Source: Aurelia coerulea (Eukaryota; Cnidaria; Scyphozoa; Semaeostomeae; Ulmaridae). From it: a stretch of 64,000 bases of DNA. The notes under the pieces are model-generated. The model was not told the origin of the DNA, did no database searches, and saw only the letters and a program-made list of their open reading frames with translations. This document shows positions 1 through 10,194 of this stretch, piece after piece. The stretch covers positions 8,020,501-8,084,500 of the forward strand of contig CM076944.1 in assembly GCA_039566865.1 (NCBI GenBank). Reading direction: 5' to 3'. Numbering within the stretch: position 1 is the first letter of the stretch; every line of letters starts with the position of its first letter. Made by a program: the position numbers and the translations under genes.

Positions 1-385
1 GACAGTATAAAAATGTCATAAGAAACCTAATTCGCGAAAGTTTATTTCCGTGAAACTTTCCATTTTGGTCCATTCGCGAAAGTTAATTCCAAAAATTTCG
101 CGTTTTTTCGAATTCGCAAAAGTTTCTTTCCCCGAAAGTTTTTTCCTTTAAAGTAACAAATACATGCTTTTAGGTTTGAGATAGATCTCAGGGGAGCGTT
201 ACATATAGCACACTGTAACTTTTAAACAGAATGCATTGCCAGTGGACTTCCCAGAGGTCAAAAAAGTGTGCGAAGCCGCGAGGCAGCTTTGCAGGAAGCT
301 TGTTTCTCTGAAAGGAAGAAATGGGGAGGAAAGAGAGAAAGCGGAATAGAAGGAAGGAAAAGAGAAAAACGACGAAGGGAAGAAT
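1..385. repeat. Diverged short repeats, then purine-rich DNA
   Basis: The first 150 bases repeat the palindromic motif TTCGCGAAAGTT with variants, for example near 30, 72 and 112. From about 300 the plus strand becomes almost pure purine and leads into the tandem array that follows. The C-rich reading frames on the minus strand are low-complexity translations (Phe, Leu and Ser only) and are not taken as genes. This stretch lies downstream of the last visible AKAP9-like exon, so it is probably intron of that gene. Confidence 0.4.
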
Positions 386-812
386 GAAGAAGAAACGAAA
401 GGAAAGGAAAGAGAGAAAGAAAGAAGAGGAGAGGAGAAAGAAGGAGATCGGACGACAAAGAAAACAAGGGTTAAAAATATGAAGAAAACAGGAAGGAATA
501 AAGGAAGGAAAGAGAGAAAGAAAGAAGAGGAGAGGAGAAAGAAGGAGATCGGACGACAAAGAAAACAAGGGTTAAAAATATGAAGAGGAAGGAATAAAGG
601 AAGGAAAGAGAGAAAGAAAGAAGAGGAGAGGAGAAAGAAGGAGATCGGACGACAAAGAAAACAAGGGTTAAAAATATGAAGAAAACAGGAAGGAATAAAG
701 GAAGGAAAGAGAGAAAGAAAGAAGAGGAGAGGAGAAAGAAGGAGATCGGACGACAAAGAAAACAAGGGTTAAAAATATAAAGAAAACAGGAAGGAATAAA
801 GGAAGGAAAGAA
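386..812 (+). repeat. Polypurine minisatellite, about 100-bp units
   Basis: About four tandem copies of a GA-rich unit are present, starting near 401, 505, 601 and 703. Units are spaced 96-104 bases apart. Each unit holds an AAGAAGAGGAGAGGAG core, then the only complex part, GGAGATCGGACGACAAAG, then AACAAGGGTTAAAAATATGA. The second unit lacks a short GAAAACAG segment and is therefore shorter. Near-identity between units indicates recent expansion. Long homopurine-homopyrimidine DNA of this type can adopt triplex structures, which is general knowledge and not shown here. Confidence 0.8.
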
Positions 813-896
813 TAAAGGAAAATCAAAGTTTGGATTTTTTCATTTACAGTTTTGTGATCCAAGGAAGCTTTTAAGAGTAATTCCAGCTAGGTCCTA

Positions 897-1060
897 GTGG
901 CTTATCAACTACACCGTATACAGTATTGCAATTCAACAGAAATCCGGGACTATACCAAATTGATCAGACACTGGAAGGAAGAATTGCGGGTGGACTTTAC
1001 TTCGCAAGAAGGCAAGCTTTTTCCACCACTGGGACCCCCGTTGGGAGTACACAGTATACC
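897..1060 (+). other. Coding-like fragment, also present inverted near 5.5 kb
   Basis: The translation contains HWKEELRVDFTSQEGKLF. It resembles QWKEKFNVEVASQEGKLF, encoded on the opposite strand at 5494-5610. The underlying nucleotides are also similar, so the two fragments are copies of one dispersed sequence. I do not recognise the protein. No splice signals or start make this copy a gene. It may be a relic of a mobile element or of a duplicated exon. Confidence 0.35.
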
Positions 1061-1556
1061 ACGAAGCTCCATTGAGTCCTCAAGTCTCTCTTTATCTCCC
1101 TTTTCATAACATAATTCTAAATGGGACCCTTCTCTCTATCAAGCCCTTCTCCAAGTCCAACTTAGTTTTTTAACAAAGAAGCATAAGTCTCAGATTCCAT
1201 AAGTTGTGTTGAAAGACAATACTACATTGATTTGAAAGCATTTGAAAAGTGAAAATATTTTTAACCATTGATTTTGAATGCCCTGTTGCATTCGTTCATT
1301 CATGTGTCCATGGTCGACCACGCGCAAGAGAATTGATCGGGTTTACCGACGATTCTCGTTTTCTGTCTCGTATTCAAATTCCAGAATATGGCTGAGTTCT
1401 CGGTCTCTACTGTATTTTGAAAAATATCTGTTTCGTTTTTGGCCGGCTTGAGCTTTATTCAAGTTGGAGAAACATTGGAAAATGTTGATAATGATATGCA
1501 TGTTCGTTTAAAAGCAAACAACAATGCAGTTCACCGACATCCGTTTTTTTTCTGAG
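1061..1556. other. No recognised feature
   Basis: This is AT-rich intron-like sequence of the AKAP9-like locus with no long open frame, inverted repeat or tandem repeat that I can support. Confidence 0.4.
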
Positions 1557-1564
1557 GTATTCCC

Positions 1565-2357
1565 TAGACTTATGACATTTCGTCCCTCGTTTCCCTGCGT
1601 TCTTTGATTTGCAGATATCACTTGCTCAATAAGGGACTCATTTCATTACTCTTATGAAATGGGCTCCCTGTGTCAAAAATGGCCTAAACTAGCGGGAGTT
1701 CTAGTACACTCAACAAAATCGCTTCAATTTCTGGTTTAAAGGGCTTCAACATTGAAAAGCAAACTTGTAGTACAAAGAATAATGTTTTACGAACCTACTC
1801 ATCTCAAAATGCATACCTTTCAGGCAGTAATCTTTCTCTGTAGAAACAAAATAGATCTATCGCAGCTACGAGAATTCTTTCCCGAATCAACCGTTCTTGT
1901 ACGCAACAACAACAACAGTCTAAATAGCGCCTCCTCATTGGTTGAAAATTAAATTCTAGCAATTTGATTGGTCAATACGGATCCACACCATATTGGCCTA
2001 AAGTGGCTACACTTTATAAGAGTAATGAAATGAGTCCCTACTGAGCAAGTGATATCTGCAAATCAAAGAACGCAGGGAAACAAGGGACGAAATGTCATAC
2101 CGTAAAAGCTCTATTAAGCCCCCCCTGTCAATTAAGCCCCCCCCTATATCAAATTCCACAGGCTACCAAATATTCTCCATTTACTTAGCTACATAAGTTT
2201 GCATGTTAATTTTGATGTGTTTTGAGATAAAACTTTGTCGAATTAATGTATTTAACTCGTAAAATTGTATGATTAAACCGCAAAATGTGGTGCAAAAAGG
2301 ACTAAAAAGTGTCTTAATAGAGCTTCGGGGCTTAATAGAGCTTTTACGGTAAGTCTA
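1565..2357. mobile_element. Non-autonomous DNA transposon, long TIRs, 8-bp TSD
   Basis: Terminal inverted repeats of roughly 90 bases begin TAGACTTATGACATTTCG at 1565 and end with the inverted copy at 2357. The flanking octamer GTATTCCC is present at 1557-1564 and again at 2358-2365, which is the target-site duplication. The right arm is interrupted by a second element at 2100-2349. Without that insertion and its extra TA, the element is 541 bases, almost the same length as its relative at 4730-5271. There is no coding capacity. The 8-9-bp duplications with long inverted ends suggest a Mutator-like or hAT-like superfamily, which is inference. Confidence 0.8.
2100..2349. mobile_element. 250-bp TA-flanked MITE nested in an older element
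   Basis: The ends are CCGTAAAAGCTCTATTAAGC and its inverse, and TA lies on both sides (2098-2099 and 2350-2351). The host element's left arm, read in inverse, keeps the uninterrupted site with a single TA. This proves both the insertion and the TA duplication. Related copies lie at 44804-45069 and 50169-50565. The interior encodes no protein. TA duplication fits a Tc1/mariner-type mobiliser. Confidence 0.85.
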
Positions 2358-2419
2358 GTATTCCCCTTTACGGTTTGGTTAATAGCTGAAACTCTAAAGT
2401 GACTTTTTTCTATTCTTAC

Positions 2420-3334
2420 CTTCATCAAATGATCATTATTGACTGCCACAATTTCATGATAATCAGACTGCACCTTCTCTAACTGCTGTTCCCCTATCTG
2501 GCACCTTGTCATTAGCTGCTCTTCTTTCTGTTGACTTTCCTTTGTTACTTCAGAAAATCTTTCAGTCATCTTTGCCAGCTCTTCCTTTGCTTTCTGCGAT
2601 TGAATTGTTAGCTCCTTCATAACTTCTTTCGCTTGCACAAAACTCATCTCAATTGCACGTAATCTTTCAAGCTCGTCATCTTTTAAACCAATTTCGGATT
2701 GCATATCTGAAATCTTTCTTTTATAACTTTGAAGCTGAGCATCGGAGCTTCCAGATTGTGACAAATCATGCAGCTTTTCTCTTAACCCTTGGTTTTGTTT
2801 ATTGAGCTCAGATATGACAGTTTGTTTTGTTTTCAAATTTTCTTGTAAGCTTTCAACTTGAGAATCCGATTGGCTGTTATCTGGCGACCTTTCCCGTAAT
2901 CGTGATTTTAATGTTTGATTCTCTCTCGAAAGTTCTTGATTTTGAATATTCAATGCTTCTATAATTTGCACTTTACTTTGAAGTGAGACTTCCATTTCTT
3001 CAATCTTTGGTGATGCGGATTTCTCTTCATGCCCTGTCTGTGCTAATTTTGATCTCATTTCATGATTCTCTCGGTTTATTTCTTCAAGACGCTTCTGATT
3101 ATCCCTCAGTGTATCATGCAAACTTTCCAGCTCTCTCCTTAGAACAGGGGAAGGACTAGCTTCTTGTCTTGCCACAGAATCGTAACTATTGAGCTTAGCT
3201 CTTAATTCGTAATTTTCCTTGTTAAGGTCTTTCATTACAGATTGCTTTCCTCTCAGGTTTTCTTCAAGCTCGATGACTCTGTTCTTCAATTCATTTCTTT
3301 CTAAATTTGCAACTACCAGGCTGTCGACACCATC
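2420..3334 (-). CDS. AKAP9: AKAP9/pericentrin-like scaffold, coiled-coil exon (exon 4 in view)
   Basis: This 915-base exon encodes 305 residues and reads from 3334 down to 2420. The acceptor is TTTCTTTGTAG just upstream and the donor is AAG|GTAAG at 2420-2415; both junctions are phase 0. The translation is almost entirely heptad-like coiled coil: repeated blocks of the type (K)QxVIxELNKxNxxLRxKL are separated by short Ser/Pro-rich linkers such as RERSPDNSQSDS. In AKAP9 and pericentrin such coiled coils follow a short basic N-terminus and build centrosomal and Golgi scaffolds that anchor kinases and nucleate microtubules. Coiled coil alone is not diagnostic; the family call rests on exon 1 joined to exon 2. 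The frame continues for some 130 bases beyond the donor into the MITE, but that part is intronic. Further exons must lie left of the window. Confidence 0.8.
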
Positions 3335-3356
3335 CTACAAAGAAAAGAGGTTCAAC

Positions 3357-3387
<31 letters not shown>

Positions 3388-4187
3388 AATTTATTTGTTA
3401 ACGCAGGTTAAAAAGTGGCAGCCTCAAGATGGCTGATGTGGACCTGCAAAATTAAAACTATCCATACATTTGATTCTATTAAAGGAATTGAGTCCATATA
3501 AATAGCTGAGCGTTAACGCTATGCTGACAAACTGCTGACGGCCCTTTGTTATCGCACAATTGTGCTAAAGTCATTAGTAGTGGAGACCAAAGACTTCTTA
3601 ATCCTTGCATTATCCTCAGGAATTTCTTTGGTTTCATTTCAATAGCGATTAAATCACAACTTTTGTTTTATGATTGAAAAGAAGCTGATATTGGTCATGA
3701 ATGCGCTATTTATGCGGAATCAGTGCCTTAAAAATTATTATTCATCCTATACATCTTGTTATTTTTTAGATTTAAATTGCTAATAATATACATAATCGTT
3801 CAAATCCTTGGTTCTTGTGACAGTGGTTCCTTTGATAAAAGTTGTTGTCTTCAGTTTAGTTATGGCTTTATGCTTTAGTTCGTATTTGAAATTGGAGATA
3901 AGTAATTTCATTGTATGATTGGAGGAGGAACAGGGCGTTTAGGTTTCCAAAGAGGATCTGTAGGTTCGCAAAAAATTTCCCAATAAAACGTACCATTATC
4001 GAATATTTGATTGCCCACGTGGAATTTCTGACTCATTCATGCAGTCCAAATTTGCTATTTCTATATGCAAAGCAGTGCAATTCTGCAATTCTGACTTCAT
4101 GTCAGAAAGTCTGAGATGCACTCACAGGAGGCCCAGGCAATTAAATGAACAGTAACAAGTAGACTGATTATATGATCATAGGTTATC
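3335..4187. other. Intron of the AKAP9-like gene with a CAT microsatellite
   Basis: This is intronic sequence. The only clear feature is a (TCA)n microsatellite of about ten units at 3356-3387, just upstream of the exon acceptor. The remainder is AT-rich with no supported gene or element. Confidence 0.5.
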
Positions 4188-4236
4188 GCTATTGATAGGC
4201 TGATGGACGCTATAACTACGACTCATGGACTTACGC
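4188..4236. repeat. Dispersed repeat end, inverted copy near 34.45 kb
   Basis: The stretch containing GATAGGCTGATGGACGCTAT and ACTACGACTCATGGAC matches the reverse complement of about 34437-34475 with few differences. This implies a shared mobile repeat. The other boundary of neither copy could be fixed. Confidence 0.5.
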
Positions 4237-4729
4237 TTCCAGAAACGGACAAGGCCTAAATCACCTGCTATTTTTTCTTGAAACCACCGACCCTAAATCG
4301 CCGCAAAAAGTGGTTTTCCTGAAGTGCTACACTGCAAAACAAGCTATCAGTACTTAGATGAATGTTTCTTCAAGCTATTAAAGCAAAAAAATCCTACCCA
4401 TAAGTGATATTTTGGTTGTTTGGGGACGCAAAAGAACTCGTAAATTCGTTCGCTACTTTGAGATTTTGATCGTTGAAGCAGTTCAGTCGAACGCGTTGTT
4501 CGAATTCGTTTGTTTGCCTTTGGCGGGAAGTTTAAATTGAAGAAGAATCAGCCAATCCCATCAAGTTATTTCACGTCTTCCATCCTGATTGGTCCAGGAA
4601 CAAATTTGTTCCTGGCAAGAATTTTTTTGCCGTTTTGAGAAGAGTTAGTCCATAAGGCCCTTGACTGGAGCGACAACAACAACATTAATTCACTTCAATT
4701 AGATGAGCGTAAGTTGAGGGTCCTTATGT

Positions 4730-5271
4730 TAGACTTATGACGATGAGTCCCTTGTATCCCTGCGGTACCTTGCTCACAGGGACTCATAATGAAACAGTTA
4801 AAAACCTGACCCTATCTTCTGCATTCGATCGATAGAATCTGGATCGAACGACTGCTTCGGCTCTGTTCAACGGTCACTCCTCAGAAAGGAAATGCGATAG
4901 AAACCACGGTAAGCAGACTCTTAATCAACGAAACTTGGTATTCATCTGAAGAAGAAAGTTGACTTTACCTGGTGAGTGCAAAATAAGTCTTTTAATGCTA
5001 CAATTTAAGACCAAAACATACCAGAGAAATCTTCAAGTACCTGTCGCAGCAACTTCCTTCAAATTTAGTAAGCTGCGTCAATCGAATTGAAGATTCGAAA
5101 CTTATTGTTCTTCGCCAAATCTCGCATTCTGATTGGTATGCTAGGAATCCCAGCATATTAGGCCTAATAGGGTCAGGTTTTTCAGAGTAATATTATGAGT
5201 CTCTGTTGACTGAAGCGCCATCTTGAAGTCAAAGAGCACAAGGAAACAAGAGACTCTTCGTCATAAGTCTA
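4730..5271. mobile_element. 542-bp non-autonomous DNA transposon, 9-bp TSD
   Basis: The ends begin TAGACTTATGACG and close CGTCATAAGTCTA. The nonamer TCCTTATGT flanks it at 4721-4729 and 5272-5280. Arms of about 80 bases pair around a non-coding middle; a second inverted motif, ACCTGACCCTAT, sits inside each arm near 4805 and 5170. Its length and ends match the 541-base element at 1565-2357 once the nested insertion there is removed, so the two are one family. Confidence 0.8.
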
Positions 5272-5493
5272 TCCTTATGTAGTGAGGCTAAGTAACAAGT
5301 TTGAAATTTCAAAATAGTTAATTCTAAAACCTTTGTGTCTTGTTTGTTGCACCTCTTTACGGCTGTGTTATGTCATATAGTACTGTAATAGTTACTTCAC
5401 ATCAAACTCTCCCATTCGAGCAATTACGCAGTACAGAAGTCAACACAGCCATAGAGAGTTGCAACAAAGAAGACACAAATGTATTACAATGAA

Positions 5494-5610
5494 CTATTTT
5501 GAACAGTGGTGGAAAAAAAGTTTACCTTCCTGCGAAGCAACTTCAACATTGAATTTTTCCTTCCATTGTTTTACCAGTTGTTCCAGTATATTGGTTTTTG
5601 AAGTACCATT
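5494..5610 (-). other. Coding-like fragment with splice-donor-like end
   Basis: The minus-strand frame reads NILEQLVKQWKEKFNVEV and then ASQEGKLF. A GAAG|GTAAAC donor-like site falls within the QEGK codons, whereas the copy at 897-1060 has GC in place of GT there. It lies in an AKAP9-like intron, but its phase (1) does not match that gene's phase-0 exons, so I do not assign it to the gene. The product is not recognised. Confidence 0.3.
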
Positions 5611-5669
5611 GAGGTACCTTAACATATATATGTAAGCCAGTCTATTAAGTATTTTTACAGTTGCTCTAC

Positions 5670-6267
5670 TACCGGGTGTCCCAAAAAAAAATATATACGA
5701 ATTTGGTTGACTCCTGCGATGTGAATGTAGCTTCAATCAATGCCTAATCACTCTAAAAATGTTCCTCGATAGTTAACTTGAACATAGGTGCCCCGTTTGT
5801 TGGTATTGGTGCTTTGAGAGCAGACCTGTTAATCTGGAAAGCTCAAATTTGCCTCTTCCTGCAAACCAGGGCTTTAGCCTTTTGGCCTAAGCAAATTCTT
5901 AAGGCACAGCATATAAATTAACGACATCCTTGATAAAATGTGAGCAATATTAGATTCTGTTTTCCAGACGTCACCCCTAGTCACACATTGGGAAGTTTCT
6001 TAATTCTTCATTAATATCAGTTCTTAATTTCGATGTGCTTCAGGAACTTGCTTAGGCCAAAGGCCAAAGCTCTGGTTTGCAGGTGGGTGCAAATTTGAGC
6101 TTTCATGATTGATATTTCTGCTCTCAAAGCACCAATACCAACAAATGAGGTATCTATATTCAAGTTAACTGTCGAGGAACATTTTGAGAGTGATTAGTCA
6201 TTGACCGAAGCTACATTCACATCGCTGGAGTTAACTAAATCTGTATACTTTTTTGGGACACCCGGTA
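5670..6267. mobile_element. 598-bp fold-back element, TA-flanked, CCGGGTGTCCC ends
   Basis: Long arms pair over about 250-300 bases. The outer ends read TACCGGGTGTCCCAAAAA and the inverse TTTTTGGGACACCCGGTA. Inner arm segments near 5815-5905 and 6045-6145 share ACCAATACCAACAAA-type and AAGGCCAAAGCTCTGG-type sequence in inverse. A lone end of the same family lies at about 40935-41050. There is no protein. The right-hand TA is also the first base pair of the next element. Confidence 0.75.
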
Positions 6268-6664
6268 TTTTTCTTTATAAGAAACTGCCTATACGAAACT
6301 CAACTCTCAGATCGCCAAAATATTAAGAAACGCCAAAGATTAAGAAACTCCAGTACTGGGAATGTTCAACTTAAGAAACTATTTATTTTGACCTAGGAAA
6401 TCCTTGACCATATTTTTACTTTCCCGTATCATATTACAAGTCTTGTAGGTTACTTGAGTAATGTCTAAACATTGGAAAAGCTTAAAAAACCTTGTTTTGA
6501 AATTCTCAGGAGGGCACAGATAGTGAACTGATATTGAAGATTGTTATTCGGTTATTGAACCTCTACGAAACTCGTAAGACATTCTGAGTACTCAAAATCT
6601 GATAATATGAAGAAACTTTAAGTACTGGCCCAAATTCTTAGTTTCTCATAAAAAATGCGTTTAG
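6266..6664. mobile_element. TAAGAAAC-repeat element, copy 1
   Basis: It opens TATTTTTCTTTATAAGAAAC and closes with the inverse of TTTATGAGAAAC-type sequence. Several TAAGAAAC octamers lie between. The interior (TTACTTGAGTAATGTCTAAA, AACCTTGTTTTGAAATT) matches, in inverse, the two halves of the interrupted copy at 15281-17185, so this copy serves as its uninterrupted reference. It has no coding capacity. Confidence 0.7.
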
Positions 6665-6955
6665 ATAGCGGTACGCTCTCCACGCTCATTATCGTCAAAG
6701 TTTGAATCGAAACTGAAACGAAAAATCTTTCCAAAGAGAAAATCCCACCCTTCCCGTATAGTAGCCTAATACAGCAACCAATTCACGTAGGTAGGATGCA
6801 TGCGGCCTTAATATAAGATACAAGTCCAATCTTTCAAATGCTAGATGAAGCAAAGAACATCGTTATTTGTTTCACATCGAAGTGCAACTATGGCAAGGAA
6901 AAATCGGGAAGTAGTAGGTCGTAGGGATTACCCGACGGGGGAAGGTGGTTTATGA
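6665..6955. other. No recognised feature
   Basis: Intron-like sequence between two TAAGAAAC elements; nothing further could be supported. Confidence 0.4.
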
Positions 6956-7350
6956 TGACACATTTTTTTATAAGAAACTGGTTTATAAGAAACTAGTCCT
7001 GGTAATACGTTCAATAACAATTAAGAAACTCTAAAATTTCATTTCTAGAATAAGAGTCGGTAGATTACGGTTCTCGCAGCATTGCGTTTGTAAATATCAA
7101 GTTTTGACTGCAAAAATTGGTAACTTTTTATCCTTAATGTGCATGGCTTATTCCTGGTGACAATATCAATGCAAAGTGAAAGCCCTTTGTCGATAAGAAA
7201 TCTCAACATCGAACCATAACGCAATTTTAGACCCCAATAATAAGAAACTAGTAAGAAGCTTTCACTACTAAAACACCAAAGTTTTCATGCGAAATTAAGG
7301 AACTTTTAGTTCTAAGTGCTGATCCAAGTTTCTTATAATCAAACCGTGTA
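6956..7350. mobile_element. TAAGAAAC-repeat element, copy 2
   Basis: The left end is ACACATTTTTTTATAAGAAA and the right end is AAGTTTCTTATAATCAAACC then GTGTA. The interior shares TAGTAC-like and CCAAGTTTCTTATAAT segments with the copy at 52722-53145. The octamer TAAGAAAC recurs several times in one orientation. Confidence 0.75.
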
Positions 7351-7379
7351 CCCTAGGAGGCACATTGCAGCATATTTCA

Positions 7380-7600
7380 GCTGCTCTTTTCTACTGATTC
7401 ATAGTAAAATAAAAAAGAAAGCTTGCCGAAGCAGAGGGGCGTATTACCCTTCCGAAAAAGAGTGCGAGATTCTTTAAGACATTAAGATTTTCACAGATTT
7501 TTACGAATGTTTCTTGAAAACAAAAGGATTTTTGCCAACGATGTACGAGATTTTCAGAGAGTGATGCGCACCCTCGGCCTTTGCTCTCCTTTCACACCCT
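7380..7600. repeat. Dispersed repeat block with TTTTTGCC and TACGAGATTTT
   Basis: The segment containing TTCTTGAAAACAAAAGGATT followed by GTACGAGATTTT recurs with changes at 16185-16290. It recurs inverted at about 20990-21060 and 23025-23100. This is a dispersed, poorly delimited repeat with no coding potential. Confidence 0.5.
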
Positions 7601-7945
7601 TCTCCGAGCCCTTCTCCACCCTCCCATATTTCTTTCCTGCCTTCTTATTTCACTCAGGTCCTTCCTCCTTTCTAAACTTTGTTCTTTGCCTGCAATGTTT
7701 TCCTACTTTCCTTTTTTATTTTCGCCTTGGCCCGTTCTTTAACTTCCTTCGTTCCTTCCCTTTTCTGTTCTTCCCCTCCTCTTAACGTTATTCTTCCTTT
7801 TTCTTTCTTCCTTTCCTTCCTTTTCTTTCATTCTTTCTCCTTTTTCTTTTCTCTCTTTCCTCCTTTCTTCTCTCCTTTTTCCTTCTTTCTTCTCTCCCTT
7901 TTTTCTTTTCTTTTTCCTGCCCTTTTTCTTCCTTCCAGACGATGG
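7580..7945 (+). repeat. Polypyrimidine tract
   Basis: About 360 bases are dominated by C and T (TTCCTTCC, TTTCTTTC and CTCC runs). This is the strand complement of the purine tract near the left edge. The plus-strand frames here encode only Phe, Leu, Ser and Pro and are low-complexity translations, not genes. Confidence 0.7.
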
Positions 7946-9238
7946 AGCTGCACTTTTTCCACCTCTGATTTTGAAATTCCAAACTTACTCTTGTTCATTT
8001 ATCTGCCTGTGCCTCCTATGATGCACCTACATAATAATCCACACACTATCCACAAAAACGCAAAACAATATGCCACACCTAAGATATAGTTTGCATGATT
8101 CTTCAAATTCCTGCCATGAAAATGAATAATTAAAGATTCCAAGGAACTTGTGGTTTACTCTCAAATATCATGTATGAAATACACCATACAATTTATTGGT
8201 TTCCGAAGAGAAACACCTGTGGTCTTCTAAGCAGCTGCAACTTAAACAGTGGAATATTTCTTGGTATGTCTTGTCCTGTTAATTCTTGAATAATAAATGA
8301 ATTGGATTTTGATTTTGCCAAGGTTTGCAGAAACCAAAAGCCACAAAATAAATTTGTTTATTAAGGAAATAATTTCTTTAATATCATAAAAACCGTTGAT
8401 AATGCAACTCCAGGTGGAAGACTAAGTTTGATAAGAACTTTAATGAGGAGGATTGTGCTGAAGGTCATTTTCAAACAAGAAATAGTTCCATGGTTTAAAA
8501 TATGGTGACAATTCCAGGAATTACACATTTCCAATATCAAGACTCTCTTTTTTTAAATGATTGTCATCCCAATCTTTCTCGTCAAAAGAACAACACCATA
8601 AAATGGAGAAAAACTCTTGAACATTTCCAGTTTCTAATGTTAAATGGCCACAACAGAAGTGCAACCTTGGAAGGAGAGGCGCTTGAAGTATTTGTGTTAT
8701 TAGTCTAAAGGTAGTTTGGGAGCCCTATTGAGACATTAAGAACTAGGCCCCCTGTGGTTGTTGTTGTTGTTGAGATAGTAGGAGAATCGTGGCCACTGTG
8801 AGTGGAAGCATGCCATGTATTTTATGAGTTAAATCTGTTGAATCCTAAGGCGGAAGCGATCAAGTTCAATCAACCTCCTCCACGTGCACCTGAAAAATTC
8901 TAGGAGCTTGATAAAAATGAGCACCTAGGTTGATAACTTTTTGATACAGTGAGTGTAATATAAATTTCACTGCAAAGATTTGATTATATATGTGGCCTGT
9001 TGTTCTTGTCACTTCTTGCTGTCTTTTTGTTGTGTCAGTTTTTAACAATAGGTTTATGTTCTGGGATAAACATATTTTCAAGGTCCTCAATACCAAGCAT
9101 CTGGAATTTTCAAGGTGTTCTAATTGTCAAGCGACTGCAGTTTCCTTCCTTGTGAGGCCAGCAGAGGTGAGGTGCTGACAACAGAAACATTCTTCTAACT
9201 TTCATCAACATTTGACAATGGGAACCACCACACAAAAT
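7946..9238. other. Intron, nothing recognised
   Basis: AT-rich intron of the AKAP9-like gene. Apart from a short GTT microsatellite near 8756-8772, I see no tandem, inverted or coding signal. Confidence 0.4.
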
Positions 9239-9605
9239 CATGGGTATTGTGGACACGATTTGTGTTGATCGTATCCACAATACCTGGCCTAAATGTTACA
9301 AAATGAATAAATGTAGATCCTTGCCTTGCTTGTCTTCATTTCATGAGTATCTCTGCTCTTTTGCCTCAGCAGCCATTCTTGCTCAGTTTTAACGGCCAAA
9401 GGTTTGAACAGGCAATAACTTTCAGAGCGCAGCACCGTTCAAACCTTAGGTCATTAAAAGTAAGCAAGAATGGCTGCCGAGGCAAGAGCAGAGATGCTCA
9501 TGAAATGAAGAGAAGCAAGGTAGCAAACTAAATTTATTCATTTAGTAACATTTAGGCCAGGTATTGTGGACAAGATGGACACAAATCGTGTCCACAATAC
9601 CCATG
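9239..9605. mobile_element. 367-bp fold-back MITE
   Basis: The whole segment is one inverted repeat centred near 9420. The left arm starts CATGGGTATTGTGGACACGA and the right arm ends with its inverse at 9605. Arm sequences CCTGGCCTAAATGTTACAAA, CATGAGTATCTCTGCTCTT and GCAGCCATTCTTGCT are mirrored. The first 60 bases of each arm contain a smaller internal inverted repeat of TTGTGGACACGAT. It lies about 80 bases downstream of the AKAP9-like exon 9685-9753 in gene orientation. No clear target duplication. Confidence 0.75.
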
Positions 9606-9684
9606 ATAAAATGTGTGTCAAGGGACAGATGTAGATTCTTAAAGTAACGAATAACATCATCAAATTTATGCTCTTTTTTCTTAC

Positions 9685-9753
9685 CTCTGAATAGGTGTAT
9701 GATTCATCAGCACTTGTATATTCACTACCACTTGTGTAACTGTTATCTCCACC
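9685..9753 (-). CDS. AKAP9: AKAP9/pericentrin-like scaffold, exon 3
   Basis: This 69-base exon encodes 23 residues, GGDNSYTSGSEYTSADESYT then YSE. The acceptor is TTTTCTTGCAG and the donor is GAG|GTAAGA; both sides are phase 0. The peptide is acidic, Ser/Thr/Tyr-rich and contains a near-repeat (SYTSGSEYTSADESYTYSE), so it is probably a disordered and phosphorylatable linker before the coiled coil. It is assigned to the gene because it lies in the same orientation between exons 2 and 4 and keeps their phase. A transcript would be needed to prove inclusion. Confidence 0.6.
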
Positions 9754-10194
9754 CTGCAAGAAAACAGATTCCATTATTGTGTTCTCCTTTTTGTGACTGG
9801 GACAAAAAAATAACCCCCAAAGGAAAGAAATTCTGAAAAACTTTCTGAATGCAACAATTTGATGAAATTTAAGTGGCACCAAGTACAACATAAAATACAC
9901 CCACTGACTAAAAGTCAGTTTGTTATTAAAGGTAGTTACAGAGAAATGAGTTATCAAAGAACATGGTTAGCAAAACCACTGCAACAAAATCACTACTTAT
10001 CAAAAGCACAACTTGACCAAAGGAAATGTTTTCTCTTGAATCTTTCAAAACATTACATTACCTTGTCTACTTGCATCTTTTTTGAAAAAAATAATTAGTA
10101 AAGTGCAAAGTATTGCTAAAGAATGCAAGGCATTGCAAAACACTGATCAAAGTATGTGTCAAAATTAAGAAAATGTCCATGTTTACGAATATTA

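Noticed and set aside
188..862. Minus-strand open frames rich in Phe, Leu and Ser
   Set aside because: They are translations of a polypurine tandem array; three overlapping frames give the same style of peptide and none has a plausible domain.
2273..2419. Extension of the AKAP9-like coiled-coil frame past the donor
   Set aside because: The frame runs from a consensus AAG|GTAAG donor into a MITE end and loses coiled-coil character.
6266..7350. Regularly recurring TAAGAAAC considered as a CRISPR-like array
   Set aside because: Octamers are irregularly spaced, lie inside TA-bounded elements and the genome is clearly eukaryotic.
7507..8089. Plus-strand open frames over the polypyrimidine tract
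   Set aside because: Low-complexity Phe/Leu/Ser/Pro translation of a C/T run with no splice or domain support.
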